Assembly (NCBI RefSeq): GCF_963860125.1
Contig: NZ_CAWLFA010000001.1
Coordinates: 1,612,001-1,676,000, forward strand
Direction of reading: 5' to 3'
Source of the DNA: Picosynechococcus sp. PCC 7002
GTDB lineage: Bacteria; Cyanobacteriota; Cyanobacteriia; Cyanobacteriales; MRBY01
DNA: 64,000 nucleotides
The notes beneath the pieces are model-generated. The model made no database searches. It was not told where the DNA came from and was given only the letters and a program-made list of their open reading frames with translations. Position 1 is the stretch's first letter; the number at the start of each line of letters is the position of its first letter. The position numbers and the translations under genes are program-made. Shown here piece by piece: positions 44,261 through 52,822 of this stretch.

Positions 44261-44761
44261 ATGGCCAAGGTATTGGTGCTAAATGCCTCTTATGAGCCGC
44301 TCAACATTACCAGTTGGCGTCGGGCAGTGGTGCTGTTGCTCAAAGACAAGGCCGAAAGCCTAGAACACAATGGCCGCGTCATTTACCAGAATTTTCCTCT
44401 CCCCACTGTCATTCGCCTGCGTCACTATATTAAAGTGCCCTACCGCGAGATTCCCCTCACTCGCAAAAATATTCTGGAACGCGATCGCCACACCTGCCAA
44501 TATTGCCGTAAGCGTGGCGAGCAACTGACCCTCGACCACATTATTCCGCGATCGCGGGGCGGCGTAGACAGTTGGGAAAACCTCGTCACTGCCTGTATGC
44601 GTTGCAATGTTCGTAAGGGCAATCGCACCCCCAAAGAAGCGGAAATGGAGTTACTGATCCAGCCGCGCAAACCCCACAGTAGCCTTTATTTCGAGCTTTT
44701 GAAATACACCCGGGATGATCTCAACCACGAATGGCGCAAATATGTGATCGGCATTAACTAA
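44261..44761 (+). CDS. HNH endonuclease
   Basis: 166 residues from the ATG at 44261, chosen because GGGGAG lies 5 nt upstream and the sequence MAKVLVLNASYEPLNITSWR is the family N-terminus; the frame extends 102 nt further up. A zinc-bound HNH domain follows: CQYCRKRGEQLTLDHIIPRS then GGVDSWENLVTACMRCN and NRTPKEA, with two CxxC pairs. Common, one-copy-per-genome-type cyanobacterial HNH nuclease. Not part of an obvious mobile element here. Divergent from the TIGR01777 epimerase gene. Confidence 0.93.
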   Translation: MAKVLVLNASYEPLNITSWRRAVVLLLKDKAESLEHNGRVIYQNFPLPTVIRLRHYIKVPYREIPLTRKNILERDRHTCQYCRKRGEQLTLDHIIPRSRGGVDSWENLVTACMRCNVRKGNRTPKEAEMELLIQPRKPHSSLYFELLKYTRDDLNHEWRKYVIGIN

Positions 44762-44772
44762 ATCCCCACGCT

Positions 44773-46035
44773 TTACTGGAAGACTTCTTCGGTTTGGGGG
44801 AAGACAGGGGTGCCGTCAGTCAAATTGAGAATGCCCGTGGTAATCACCTGTTCCCCGGTGGTTAATCCTTCTAACACTTGATAGCGATCGCCTTCAATGG
44901 CGCCTAACGTGACGGATTTTTGGACGGCAATCAGGGGGGGATCGTTTTCCCCTTGGGCGTCGGGATTGGGGGCAGTGACAAAGACAAAAGTTTCTGCGCC
45001 AATGCGGGATACAGCCGTGACAGGCACCGAAACCCCGGTTTGCTGACTCAGAATCAGTTTGGCCTTGACCAGTTGCCCTGTGAAAAGGCGATTGTCAGGA
45101 TTATCGAAGCTGGCCTTCGCCAAGATGGTTTGGGAGGTAAAGTCTACTTCTGGGGAAATAAAACTTACTTGACCCCGACCCACGGTTTCGAGGGTGCGGT
45201 AGTCGATCAGCTCGACGGGGAGGGAGAGACGCAGATCGGGGGCCTGCTCGATGGGCACAAAAAAGTTAAGACTTAGGCGTGTATTTTGGGCAATGGTGGC
45301 AATGGTGGCTCCCTGTTCGAGGTAGTCTCCTTGTTGCACGGTTAAGTCGCCGATGGTGCCCGCAACGGGGGCTGTCACTTGGGTTTCCCGGAGATCTTCA
45401 TTGGCGATCGCCACCGTATTGCTTGATTGGCGGAGGGTGGCTTTGGCTTGATTTACACTTGCTTGGGCAGCCTTGATCCGTTGATTGATGGTATTTAGCC
45501 GCGCCTTGGCCACCTCTAGATCCCGTTGGCTCTGGTCGAGATCCCGCTGGGGTAAAGCCCCGGTATCCACTAGGCTTTTAATCCGTTGGAGATCCTGTTC
45601 CCGGAGTTTTAAGTCGGCTTGGGTCTCTAGTTTTTCCGCATTGACAGCACTGAGTTGGGCTTCGGCATTTGCTTGGGCGGCCCGGGCTGCTTCTACCCCA
45701 GCGATCGCCTGTTGCAAAGAAGCCTGACTGCGTTCTGACTTGAGGGTCAAAATGGGCGTTCCTGCCGTGACAGTATCCCCCTCTTGGATTTGAATGGCTT
45801 GAATAATACCGTCTACTTCTGGCTTGAGGGTCACGAGATTATCCGCTTCTAAAACCCCCACGTATTCAGTGGTAGTGGCGAGCAGATCTGAATCTAAGGT
45901 TTCAAATTTTACCGGTACTCCCTGGGGAGTTTGGGCTTGGGGCGGTGGCCCACCACAACCACTAAGGCTCACGGCACAGCTGACAACTAGACCTAAGACC
46001 ACTGGCGATCGCCAATCACTCCGGGACGCACCCAT
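44773..46035 (-). CDS. RND-type efflux periplasmic adaptor (membrane fusion protein), lipoprotein
   Basis: 420 residues. Signal with lipobox VSLSGCGG at about residues 23-28, so lipidated. Barrel-sandwich halves (ADNLVTLKPEVDGIIQAIQI and APVAGTIGDLTVQQGDYLEQ) enclose a long alpha-hairpin coiled coil (~95-210, rich in Ala/Gln/Lys), then a beta-barrel and membrane-proximal domain. It bridges an inner-membrane pump to an outer-membrane channel. No RND or ABC pump gene is adjacent, so it is an orphan adaptor. Its stop is 9 nt from that of the HNH gene. Confidence 0.9.
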   Translation of the reverse strand: MGASRSDWRSPVVLGLVVSCAVSLSGCGGPPPQAQTPQGVPVKFETLDSDLLATTTEYVGVLEADNLVTLKPEVDGIIQAIQIQEGDTVTAGTPILTLKSERSQASLQQAIAGVEAARAAQANAEAQLSAVNAEKLETQADLKLREQDLQRIKSLVDTGALPQRDLDQSQRDLEVAKARLNTINQRIKAAQASVNQAKATLRQSSNTVAIANEDLRETQVTAPVAGTIGDLTVQQGDYLEQGATIATIAQNTRLSLNFFVPIEQAPDLRLSLPVELIDYRTLETVGRGQVSFISPEVDFTSQTILAKASFDNPDNRLFTGQLVKAKLILSQQTGVSVPVTAVSRIGAETFVFVTAPNPDAQGENDPPLIAVQKSVTLGAIEGDRYQVLEGLTTGEQVITTGILNLTDGTPVFPQTEEVFQ

Positions 46036-46092
46036 ACATCAATTCCTCAACCAGAATAAAATCACTCCTAACAAGGGTACACAAAGTTTCCC

Positions 46093-47301
46093 TTAACTGG
46101 GGGACTCCGGCGGATGATCCGTCGGCAATTCAGGCGTTTTTGCTTCCGGTTCTGGCGCCACGGATTGGCTAGTTTCAATACCCACAATTCCGGAGACCAT
46201 CGCCAGCACTTGGCCTTCTTCCCTCGCCTGCCAAGGATCCAAAATATCTTTAACTAATACTTCCCGAACGATTACTTGGCCGATAACCGCCAGGGGTAAC
46301 GCCAAAAACAGCCCAAAAAAACCCAACTGCAATGTCACAGCAAACAAAACCTGGGCCAAAAGCGTGACGGCAGGGAGCAGGGATACTTGCCGGGCCATCA
46401 CCCAGGGGGTCAAAACATTACCCTCTACTTGCTGAATCAAAAAATACAAGATCAAGACGGCCCAAATTTTCCAAGGGGCTTCTAACAAAGCAATAAGGAT
46501 CGGAGGAATTACGCTCAAAGCTGGACCAATGTTAGGAATAAAAGTGAGCAAACCTGCCAAAATCGCCTGGGGTAAGGCCAATGACAATCCCAAAGTCAAA
46601 AGGCCCACATAACTCAACACACCAATACACAACATATTGAACATAATGCCCGATACCCAGCCCTTGAGGTCAGCGTCGCAGAGGGTGAGGATTTCGTCTG
46701 CTCGTCGGCGATAAAAAGAAGGAAACAACCGAATAAATCCCTGGCGATAGGGTTGGGGATCTGCCAGAAACATCAAGGTTAAAACCGTGAGTAGTAAGAC
46801 ATTTAAAAGCACCTTGAGGGAGTCAGAAAAGAGGCTCCAGCCGCGATTGAGCAGTTCATTGAGCAGGGTGGAGATTTGGGGAATTATCTCATCAAGATTT
46901 GGCAACTGTTCACTAATCGGCAAGCCAAAGTTTTCTTCAATTTTGAGAATTTGTGAATCTAACCACTCATCAATTTCATAGAAGCCCGTATTAAGCTTGC
47001 TAAACAAAATCTGAAACTGACCAATAAAGGGTGGAATGACAATGGTTAAAGCGAGCCACAGGATCAACGCCACGATAAACAGGGCGGTAAATACCGCAAA
47101 AGAACGCCCCATTCGCAGGAGTGGTTGGTTGAAACGGTCCGCGAGGCGATCGCCCCAGGTTTGCAGCTTGACTACCAGCACATTGAGAGCATTAGCTAGG
47201 ATCACCGCCGTGAGTAACAACAGTAAAAACGCTTTAATTTGCCAGAGAATGTAAAGGGAACTTAGAAGAACAATGAAGCCGCTCCATTTCCGAAAATCCA
47301 C
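46093..47301 (-). CDS. AI-2E family transporter/PerM-like permease
   Basis: 402 residues from the GTG at 47301, which has GAGG 10 nt upstream. A GTG at 47310 and TTG at 47319 are also in frame. About seven or eight membrane segments, with the family core LTVLTLMFLADPQPYRQGF and GLLTFIPNIGPALSVIPPIL near the C-terminal half. Family members move small molecules or Na+/H+; whether this one handles autoinducer-2 is not supported by the sequence. The C-terminus is polar, proline/glutamate-rich. Confidence 0.9.
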   Translation of the reverse strand: MDFRKWSGFIVLLSSLYILWQIKAFLLLLLTAVILANALNVLVVKLQTWGDRLADRFNQPLLRMGRSFAVFTALFIVALILWLALTIVIPPFIGQFQILFSKLNTGFYEIDEWLDSQILKIEENFGLPISEQLPNLDEIIPQISTLLNELLNRGWSLFSDSLKVLLNVLLLTVLTLMFLADPQPYRQGFIRLFPSFYRRRADEILTLCDADLKGWVSGIMFNMLCIGVLSYVGLLTLGLSLALPQAILAGLLTFIPNIGPALSVIPPILIALLEAPWKIWAVLILYFLIQQVEGNVLTPWVMARQVSLLPAVTLLAQVLFAVTLQLGFFGLFLALPLAVIGQVIVREVLVKDILDPWQAREEGQVLAMVSGIVGIETSQSVAPEPEAKTPELPTDHPPESPS

Positions 47302-47370
47302 GTTACTCACACGCCTCAAGTTAGTGCTGTTGTTTTGATTATGTCTTAGTTTTGGCTAACCCTTGCCCTT

Positions 47371-47571
47371 TTAGGAAGTCTGGGACATACTCCGCCACCA
47401 CAATAGCCCTGCCATCACAATTGCCGGGAGTAAGATTGCCGCCAAAGCAGCACCATTAGATGGGGCGATCGCCCCCAAGCCAAAACCATAGGGCAAACCA
47501 TACTTGATTAACGCCGCTCCCACCGCCGAAATCACCAACACCTTAACTAAAGAAGAAAGCTGTGCACCCAT
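47371..47571 (-). CDS. Small membrane protein of unknown function
   Basis: 66 residues with two hydrophobic segments (LVISAVGAALIKYGLPYGFG and GAALAAILLPAIVMAGLLWW). Two short membrane helices, basic/polar tail. No family recognised. Separated from the permease gene by about 70 nt on the same strand. Confidence 0.6.
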   Translation of the reverse strand: MGAQLSSLVKVLVISAVGAALIKYGLPYGFGLGAIAPSNGAALAAILLPAIVMAGLLWWRSMSQTS

Positions 47572-47640
47572 CGAAATTATTGTCCTTTGATGTTATCGCC
47601 AATGGCTATTTGCCAAGGATATTGGTTAAGTTTAGCGATC

Positions 47641-48195
47641 CTACTTCAGCTTTTGTTTCACAAAACTAACCAACTGCCCCATTTGTTTTCTGAGCAGATC
47701 GATTTCCCCTTGGAGGGCATTTACCTTCGCTTGCAACGCCACGATTTCTGCCGCCATGGGATTCCCGGTTGTGCTCGTACTGAGGGAAGAAAGGGGAGCC
47801 TCTGGGATTGTTTGAGCCTGCTTTCTCGCCTTCGCCATTGCATCTTTGATGGCATTGATCAGTTGCTTCTGGTCAAAGGGCTTTTCGATGAAGGAAAACA
47901 ACTCAAAGGGTTCCGGCAGCTTTTCGGTCACTTCCTCCTTGCGGCCAGACATCAGCACTAAAGGAATCGCCTTTAGTTCCGGGCGTTTTTGAATTTCTTG
48001 GTATACTTCCCAGCCACTCATCTTCGGCAGCAGAAAATCCAACATGATCAGATTGGGATGTTCTGTATTGATGAGATTGAAACCCTCAAGTCCATTCTTG
48101 GCCTCAATGACTTCAAAATTCCCCTCTGGCAGCATATCCTTAACCCGCATACGGATCACTTTGCTGTCGTCAATCACTAGGATTTTGTGGGTCAC
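47641..48195 (-). CDS. Response regulator with C-terminal coiled coil
   Basis: 184 residues from the GTG at 48195, which has AAGGAG 6 nt upstream. Another GTG, 15 nt earlier, is in frame but has no such site. Receiver domain 1-120: DDSKVIRM acidic pair, phospho-Asp in LIMLDFLLPKMSG, Thr/Ser-Lys in FSFIEKPFDQ. The C-terminal ~60 residues contain a linker and a heptad-like helix (AAEIVALQAKVNALQGEIDL, then LLRKQMGQLVSFVKQKLK). No DNA-binding domain, so it may act through protein interaction. No kinase is adjacent. Confidence 0.9.
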   Translation of the reverse strand: MTHKILVIDDSKVIRMRVKDMLPEGNFEVIEAKNGLEGFNLINTEHPNLIMLDFLLPKMSGWEVYQEIQKRPELKAIPLVLMSGRKEEVTEKLPEPFELFSFIEKPFDQKQLINAIKDAMAKARKQAQTIPEAPLSSLSTSTTGNPMAAEIVALQAKVNALQGEIDLLRKQMGQLVSFVKQKLK

Positions 48196-48354
48196 AACAT
48201 ACTCCTTCACAACATAAAATAGCTGGCTGGGTCGTCTCTATGATGGCGTGAGCTTGGTAAAAATTTTAAAAGCTTCGACCAAGATTTACGATCATCTAAA
48301 AGTTAAGCGATTGAGTTTTCCTCAGTTTGACATACTCATCGGCCTGAAGCCACC

Positions 48355-48368
48355 GTGATTTTAATCAC
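48355..48368 (+). promoter_or_regulatory. CRP/SyCRP1-like GTGA-N6-TCAC site upstream of lipA
   Basis: The 14-mer GTGATTTTAATCAC is a perfect GTGA-N6-TCAC inverted repeat. It matches the core of the cAMP receptor family site TGTGA-N6-TCACA, lacking the outer T and A (flanks are C and T). It lies in the 273-nt gap between the divergent response regulator gene and lipA, ~100 nt before lipA. Confidence 0.45.
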
Positions 48369-48468
48369 TCGATTAGCCTCGTGCCTAGGGATGTTGGGTT
48401 AACTTGATTTTCAGTAAACTAATTCTAAAAATCCCAGAACTTCCCTCAACAGCGTTTTTATAAAAATT

Positions 48469-49371
48469 ATGGCTTCTTCTGCGTCTCACTCCTCCAGCGC
48501 CCCGATTTTGCCCATGCCTAGTTGGGTCAAAGCTCCCCTTGGTAAAGCGAGTGAGATCTCGACAGTCCAGCGCATCATTAAACAACGGGGCATTCATACC
48601 ATCTGTGAGGAAGGGAAATGTCCGAATCGAGGTGAGTGCTACGCCAATAGAACTGCAACCTTTTTATTGATGGGGCAAGTTTGCACCAGGGCCTGTGCCT
48701 TCTGTCAGGTTGATAAAGGCCAAATTCCCCTCCCTCTTGACCCGGAGGAACCCCAAAAAGTGGCGGAGTCAGTGCGACTGTTGGGACTGAGTTATGTGGT
48801 GTTGACATCGGTGGCGCGGGACGATCTTGCCGATGGGGGAGCAGGCTGGTTTGTGGCTGTGATGGAAGCGATCCGGGCGGAAAATCCAGGGACACAAATT
48901 GAAGTCCTGACTCCGGATTTTTGGAGTGGGAAAGGGGCAGAGGTGGCCCAGGAGGAACGGGTAAAAACAGTTGTGGCAGCGCAACCAGCTTGTTATAACC
49001 ACAACATTGAAACAGTAGAAAGGCTCCAGGGTCCTGTGCGTCGGGGGGCAAAGTATGAGCGATCGCTCCGGGTTTTGGAATTGGTAAAAGCGTACAATCC
49101 TGAGATACCGACGAAATCAGGCTTAATGCTCGGCCATGGAGAAACGAAAACAGAAATTATCCAGGCGTTACAAGATTTGCTGGCCGTGGGCTGCGATCGC
49201 CTCACCCTAGGCCAATATATGCGCCCCTCCCTCGCCCATTTACCCGTCCAGAAATATTGGACACCAGCGGAATTTGAACACCTAGGGGCGATCGCCAAAG
49301 AAATGGGCTTTTCCCATGTGCGTTCAGGGCCTCTGGTGCGTAGTTCCTACCATGCTGGCAAATCGATCTAA
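48469..49371 (+). CDS. lipA: Lipoyl synthase
   Basis: 300 residues. Auxiliary cluster motif CEEGKCPNRGEC and the radical-SAM motif CTRACAFC, both in the LipA order, followed by EVLTPDFWSG and the ending GPLVRSSYHAGKS with the conserved RSSY. Inserts sulfur at C6 and C8 of octanoyl groups on H protein and E2 subunits. It completes the lipoyl supply for gcvP in this window. The start at 48469 has an AT-rich leader (TTATAAAAATT) without a clear SD. Confidence 0.96.
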   Translation: MASSASHSSSAPILPMPSWVKAPLGKASEISTVQRIIKQRGIHTICEEGKCPNRGECYANRTATFLLMGQVCTRACAFCQVDKGQIPLPLDPEEPQKVAESVRLLGLSYVVLTSVARDDLADGGAGWFVAVMEAIRAENPGTQIEVLTPDFWSGKGAEVAQEERVKTVVAAQPACYNHNIETVERLQGPVRRGAKYERSLRVLELVKAYNPEIPTKSGLMLGHGETKTEIIQALQDLLAVGCDRLTLGQYMRPSLAHLPVQKYWTPAEFEHLGAIAKEMGFSHVRSGPLVRSSYHAGKSI

Positions 49372-49501
49372 GAGCGCCCTTGAGTATTGCGATTTATGAA
49401 AGAGTATTACTAGATTATGTCGTTTTGGGGCAATGCTACCGATGGAGTTCCCTAAGCTTTTAAGCTTAAAAAAGTAAGGCCCAGTTTCGGGAGAAGAAAC
49501 C

Positions 49502-50014
49502 ATGTTCAACTACGCCCTCAAAAAGCAACTTTTTTCCCTCAACTTATCGGCTATTGTCATGATAATCTTGGGGTTTTGGTTGAGTGCCTCTTTCCTCCTC
49601 GATTTTGTGATCATTCCTGTGTTTTCAATGACCGGGATGATGGCTGACAGCGGCTTTATCAGCACCGGATATGTTTTGTTTGGGGTGTTTAACCGTTTGG
49701 AGGTGGTCTGTGCCGCTGGGATCTTAACGATCTTTTTTGGGTTTAAATTTGAACATCTTTTTGGCGATCGCCAAGCCTTAAATGCCCTCGTCATTGCCAG
49801 TATCCTGTTAAATATTGCTTTGCTTTATACCTATTTGATTACGCCTCAGTTGGCTGGCTTTGGCCTAGAAATGACCGGATTCAATGGCACGGCAACGATG
49901 CCTTTACAGATGTCAGTGTGGCACAGTTTGTATTGGGTCTTAGAGGCCGCGAAATTCATGTTGGGGATCACTTTGCTGCGGTGGTGCTACCGTCGTGCCT
50001 GTGCGATCGCCTAA
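49502..50014 (+). CDS. Integral membrane protein of unknown function (four helices)
   Basis: 170 residues with four hydrophobic segments near 14-38 (LSAIVMIILGFWLSASFLLD), 66-86, 94-116 (LVIASILLNIALLYTYLI) and 138-160. No motif recognised. Composition and length are like uncharacterised cyanobacterial DUF4149-type four-helix proteins, but I cannot assign one. GGGAG (49491-49495) lies 8 nt before the ATG. A terminator follows immediately. Confidence 0.7.
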   Translation: MFNYALKKQLFSLNLSAIVMIILGFWLSASFLLDFVIIPVFSMTGMMADSGFISTGYVLFGVFNRLEVVCAAGILTIFFGFKFEHLFGDRQALNALVIASILLNIALLYTYLITPQLAGFGLEMTGFNGTATMPLQMSVWHSLYWVLEAAKFMLGITLLRWCYRRACAIA

Positions 50015-50045
50015 ACAATCAATTGACTTTTTAAGTAAAACGATG

Positions 50046-50066
50046 CCGCCACCAGGCGGTATTTTT
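50046..50066 (+). terminator. Terminator of the membrane protein gene at 49502
   Basis: CCGCC (50046-50050) and GGCGG (50055-50059) with a 4-nt loop ACCA, followed by TATTTTT. It overlaps the end of nfi by a base or two. Confidence 0.75.
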
Positions 50067-50745
50067 ATGGGAAATTAGGTTTTCGAGAAGCCAATTTATC
50101 CGCCAAGCGCGTTGGTTCTGGCAGACGGTATTTCGGTGTACAGGCGAGAACAAAATCAAGGGCCGTGGCTAAACTGATCCGATGACCCACAGAAATATAA
50201 AGGGGGCGCACCTTCGTCCGACTCCGGAGCACTGCACCAATAGTTTCATCGTGATCCTGTAAAGGCACCCACTGCCCTTTTTCGAGGGGCACCTCTTGGT
50301 GGGTACCGATGTAGCGAGATTTTGCCACCCCAATCGTCGGTAAATCTAACAAGACCCCCAAGTGAGAGGCTAGCCCTAAACGGCGTGGATGGGCGTAACC
50401 TTGGCCGTCACAGAACAATAAATCTGGTAAATGCGTAATTTTTTCTAATGCCTCCAAGATGGCGGGCACTTCCCGAAAAGATAACAATCCCGGTACATAG
50501 GGAAAAGAAGTGGGACAGCGGGCGATCGCCGTTTCGAGGATCTCTAGATCGGGAAAGGACAAAACCACCACCGCCGCCCGTGTGATTGAGAAGCGCGCCT
50601 CAAAGCCCACATCCACCCCCGCAATGGTTTTGACGTTTGTTGGTAAGTCATCTTGAAGCACGATCCATTGCCCTAGAGACGTTTGAATCTCCCGGGCCAC
50701 CCCAGGAGAAACATCCCAAGGATGACTGTGGTGTAAAACAAGCAT
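50065..50745 (-). CDS. nfi: Endonuclease V (deoxyinosine 3' endonuclease)
   Basis: 226 residues. Family motifs are intact: ITGVDVGFEAR-like IAGVDVGFEARF with the first catalytic Asp, VVVLSFPDL, PYVPGLLSFREVPAIL with the Tyr wedge, LFCDGQGYAHPRRLGLASHL with Asp and His, IGVAKSRY, and YISVGHRISLATA. It nicks DNA near deaminated adenine. Single-gene repair function; divergent from the proline-rich lipoprotein gene. Confidence 0.96.
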   Translation of the reverse strand: MLVLHHSHPWDVSPGVAREIQTSLGQWIVLQDDLPTNVKTIAGVDVGFEARFSITRAAVVVLSFPDLEILETAIARCPTSFPYVPGLLSFREVPAILEALEKITHLPDLLFCDGQGYAHPRRLGLASHLGVLLDLPTIGVAKSRYIGTHQEVPLEKGQWVPLQDHDETIGAVLRSRTKVRPLYISVGHRISLATALDFVLACTPKYRLPEPTRLADKLASRKPNFP

Positions 50746-50933
50746 TTATATAATTCCTCATCTGCATTTCGAGGGGTTTACGGGAAAAGTTTTGGCACAA
50801 TTAACAAGTAACCGTTAAATTTCACCAATTAATTGAGAATCAATCTGGCACTTTCCTCTACACTGGAAGCAACTTTTTAAAACTTCATTTTCATCCACAC
50901 CCTACCCCAGCATTTTGTGTCGAGGTTTCCGCC

Positions 50934-51677
50934 ATGCGTCAAGTATTTCTGTTGTTGCCCCTTGTTGCCGTGGGTTTAACGCTCGGGAGTTGCTCTTTAT
51001 TGCCCGGTGGTGGCGGTGATGAACCGACCCCGGAAACCCCCCAAACCACAGCACCGACTCCCGCTCCGGAGCCAGACGCTGAATTGTTTGCCCCCCCGAC
51101 AACAGAAACATTGTCTTCTGTGCTGATCCCATCCACTGACCCTGATGCTCGCCGTCGGGCTACCACAGAAGGCCGCCCCGATCCCTTTGCGGATCTTTCC
51201 CTTGCGCCCCAAGTGACTTTAGCACCTCCCCCAGCTCCGACACCAACTACTTCTGGTGCACAACCGGGTGCCCCTGGCACAGCCAATGACGCTGGCACTC
51301 CTGGACAAACCACCCCTGGTACAGCTCCTGGGAGCGTGGCGATCGCCCCACCGCCACCACCTCTAGACTTTAGCCCCATTCTTCCATCCCTACCAGAACC
51401 CACTGCCGCAAATAACACCAAAGTGACAGGGGTCGTACAGATCAATGGTATTGATTATGTGATGGTGGAATCCCCCGATGAGCGTTTTAGCCGTTATGTG
51501 AAGGTGGGAGACTACGTCGCCAATGGCCAGGTACTCGTCAAGGCGATCGCCTTTAATCGGGGCGTTCCCGTGGTTACCCTGGAGCAGTATGGCATGACGA
51601 TTCAGAAAAAACTCAATGAAACTTCGGTGGCGAGTAATCCTGGAGAACGCACTGTGCCGACCTTAGAAGAAAGTTAA
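50934..51677 (+). CDS. Proline-rich lipoprotein with small C-terminal beta domain
   Basis: 247 residues. Signal peptide MRQVFLLLPLVAVGLTL with lipobox LGSC, so lipid-anchored at Cys20. Residues ~30-150 are proline/threonine/glycine-rich. The C-terminal ~90 residues form a compact beta domain (TGVVQINGIDYVMVESP, RYVKVGDYVANGQVLVKAIA, VVTLEQYGMTIQKKLNE), resembling small pilus-assembly (PilP-like) domains. A link to type IV pili is speculative, as no pil genes are near. GAGG lies before the ATG. Confidence 0.75.
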   Translation: MRQVFLLLPLVAVGLTLGSCSLLPGGGGDEPTPETPQTTAPTPAPEPDAELFAPPTTETLSSVLIPSTDPDARRRATTEGRPDPFADLSLAPQVTLAPPPAPTPTTSGAQPGAPGTANDAGTPGQTTPGTAPGSVAIAPPPPPLDFSPILPSLPEPTAANNTKVTGVVQINGIDYVMVESPDERFSRYVKVGDYVANGQVLVKAIAFNRGVPVVTLEQYGMTIQKKLNETSVASNPGERTVPTLEES

Positions 51678-51781
51678 GCTCGTTCAAAACACAAGCCAAC
51701 CACCATTGAAATATTGCCCCAGGGGGAGCGGACAAAACGGTACAATGCTCCTAAAGTTTGACGTGAAAAAGGATAGCGATT

Positions 51782-52078
51782 GTGACAACTCCGGGCACTG
51801 TAACAGAACTGATCACAGAATGTTTGCGGCAGGAAGATTTACCCCTGGCTATTTATCGGGAGGTGGCAGCCCATCTGCAACAGGTGCCCCAAGTACAGGT
51901 GGAATTAGAGTTGCGGCGATCGCCAAAATTTAATTATTTCCATAGTCAAATTGGGGAAATGCATCTACGTTATCCGGCGGATCTTCCCCAAGGCGATCGC
52001 CAACAAATTGAAGCGATTCTTTCCTTCTACGCCGGACGCTATGGTGCCTGGCAACGGGACAGCGTTACCCCCGAATAG
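51782..52078 (+). CDS. Conserved small protein of unknown function
   Basis: 98 residues from a GTG at 51782 preceded by AAAAAGGAT. The segment VTELITECLRQEDLPLAIYR, then VEAHLQQVPQVQVELELRRS-like AHLQQVPQVQVELELR, then GEMHLRYPADLPQGDRQQIE and FYAGRYGAWQRD. Soluble, alpha/beta. It resembles a family of small cyanobacterial hypotheticals, but I cannot name it. About 100 nt after the lipoprotein gene on the same strand. Confidence 0.7.
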   Translation: MTTPGTVTELITECLRQEDLPLAIYREVAAHLQQVPQVQVELELRRSPKFNYFHSQIGEMHLRYPADLPQGDRQQIEAILSFYAGRYGAWQRDSVTPE

Positions 52079-52221
52079 AGCCGTCCTTCTCCACTAGAAA
52101 CCCAATTCCTGAATGGAAATCCTACAATGGAGATGTAAAGAAACTTGGCAAACCCTTGATTTCTGTCTCCTAAGCGAGACTTTTTTAGGCAAGTTTCAAG
52201 CGTTTTGAGGAGTGCTCAACC

Positions 52222-52686
52222 ATGAAAAAAATAATTGCTTTACTTAGCCTAGGTAGCGTTATGCTCACTGCCGGTGCAGCCCAGGCCCAAATCACTCCCA
52301 CAAATCAATACAGTTACATTGGTGTTGCTGGAAATATCGGTTTAACAGATCCCGATCGTAGTGTTGCCGATGATGGGGTCACGGTCATTAGTAAAATCGC
52401 GATTCTGAACAATTTATCCTTCCGCCCTGGTGTCAATTTCGGGGGCGATACCTCTGTCACGCTCCCAATTACCTATGACTTTGGGGGTCGGGGACGCGTC
52501 AAGCCTTATGTTGGCGGCGGCATTGTCACAGATTCTGGCGACACGGACTTTTTGGCCACGGGTGGCTTTGACTACCGTTTCTCACGGGATTTTGTCGGAA
52601 ATGTGGGGCTTAATGTTGGGTTTTCCGATGATGCAGATGTGGGCCTTACCCTAGGGGTTGGCTACGTTTTCCCCCGAAACCGTTAA
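52222..52686 (+). CDS. Small secreted outer-membrane beta-barrel protein
   Basis: 154 residues. Signal peptide MKKIIALLSLGSVMLTAGAA with cleavage after AQAQ. Mature 130 residues are alternating beta strands (YSYIGVAGNIGLT, RVKPYVGGGIVTD, DVGLTLGVGYVFPRN), ending in a Phe/Pro-Arg. Such eight-strand barrels are usual for small outer-membrane proteins. A terminator follows. Function unknown. Confidence 0.78.
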   Translation: MKKIIALLSLGSVMLTAGAAQAQITPTNQYSYIGVAGNIGLTDPDRSVADDGVTVISKIAILNNLSFRPGVNFGGDTSVTLPITYDFGGRGRVKPYVGGGIVTDSGDTDFLATGGFDYRFSRDFVGNVGLNVGFSDDADVGLTLGVGYVFPRNR

Positions 52687-52748
52687 GTTTTCATCTTAAA
52701 GGATTACCCATTAAGCCTTTAGACGTTACGAATTATGTTGATTTTCCG

Positions 52749-52772
52749 CCTCCCTATCCTGGGAGGTTTTTT
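52749..52772 (+). terminator. Terminator of the beta-barrel gene
   Basis: CCTCCC (52749-52754) pairs with GGGAGG (52761-52766), 6-nt loop, followed by TTTTTT. Confidence 0.85.
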
Positions 52773-52822
52773 CTCGGAGCCGCAAACTTTTATAGTGATC
52801 TGAGGCAGTTTTTGGACGAGCA

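Noticed and set aside
48469..49371. Operon linking lipA with gcvP or the lipoate ligase
   Set aside because: They lie in separate transcription units 20 kb or more apart, with many unrelated genes between.
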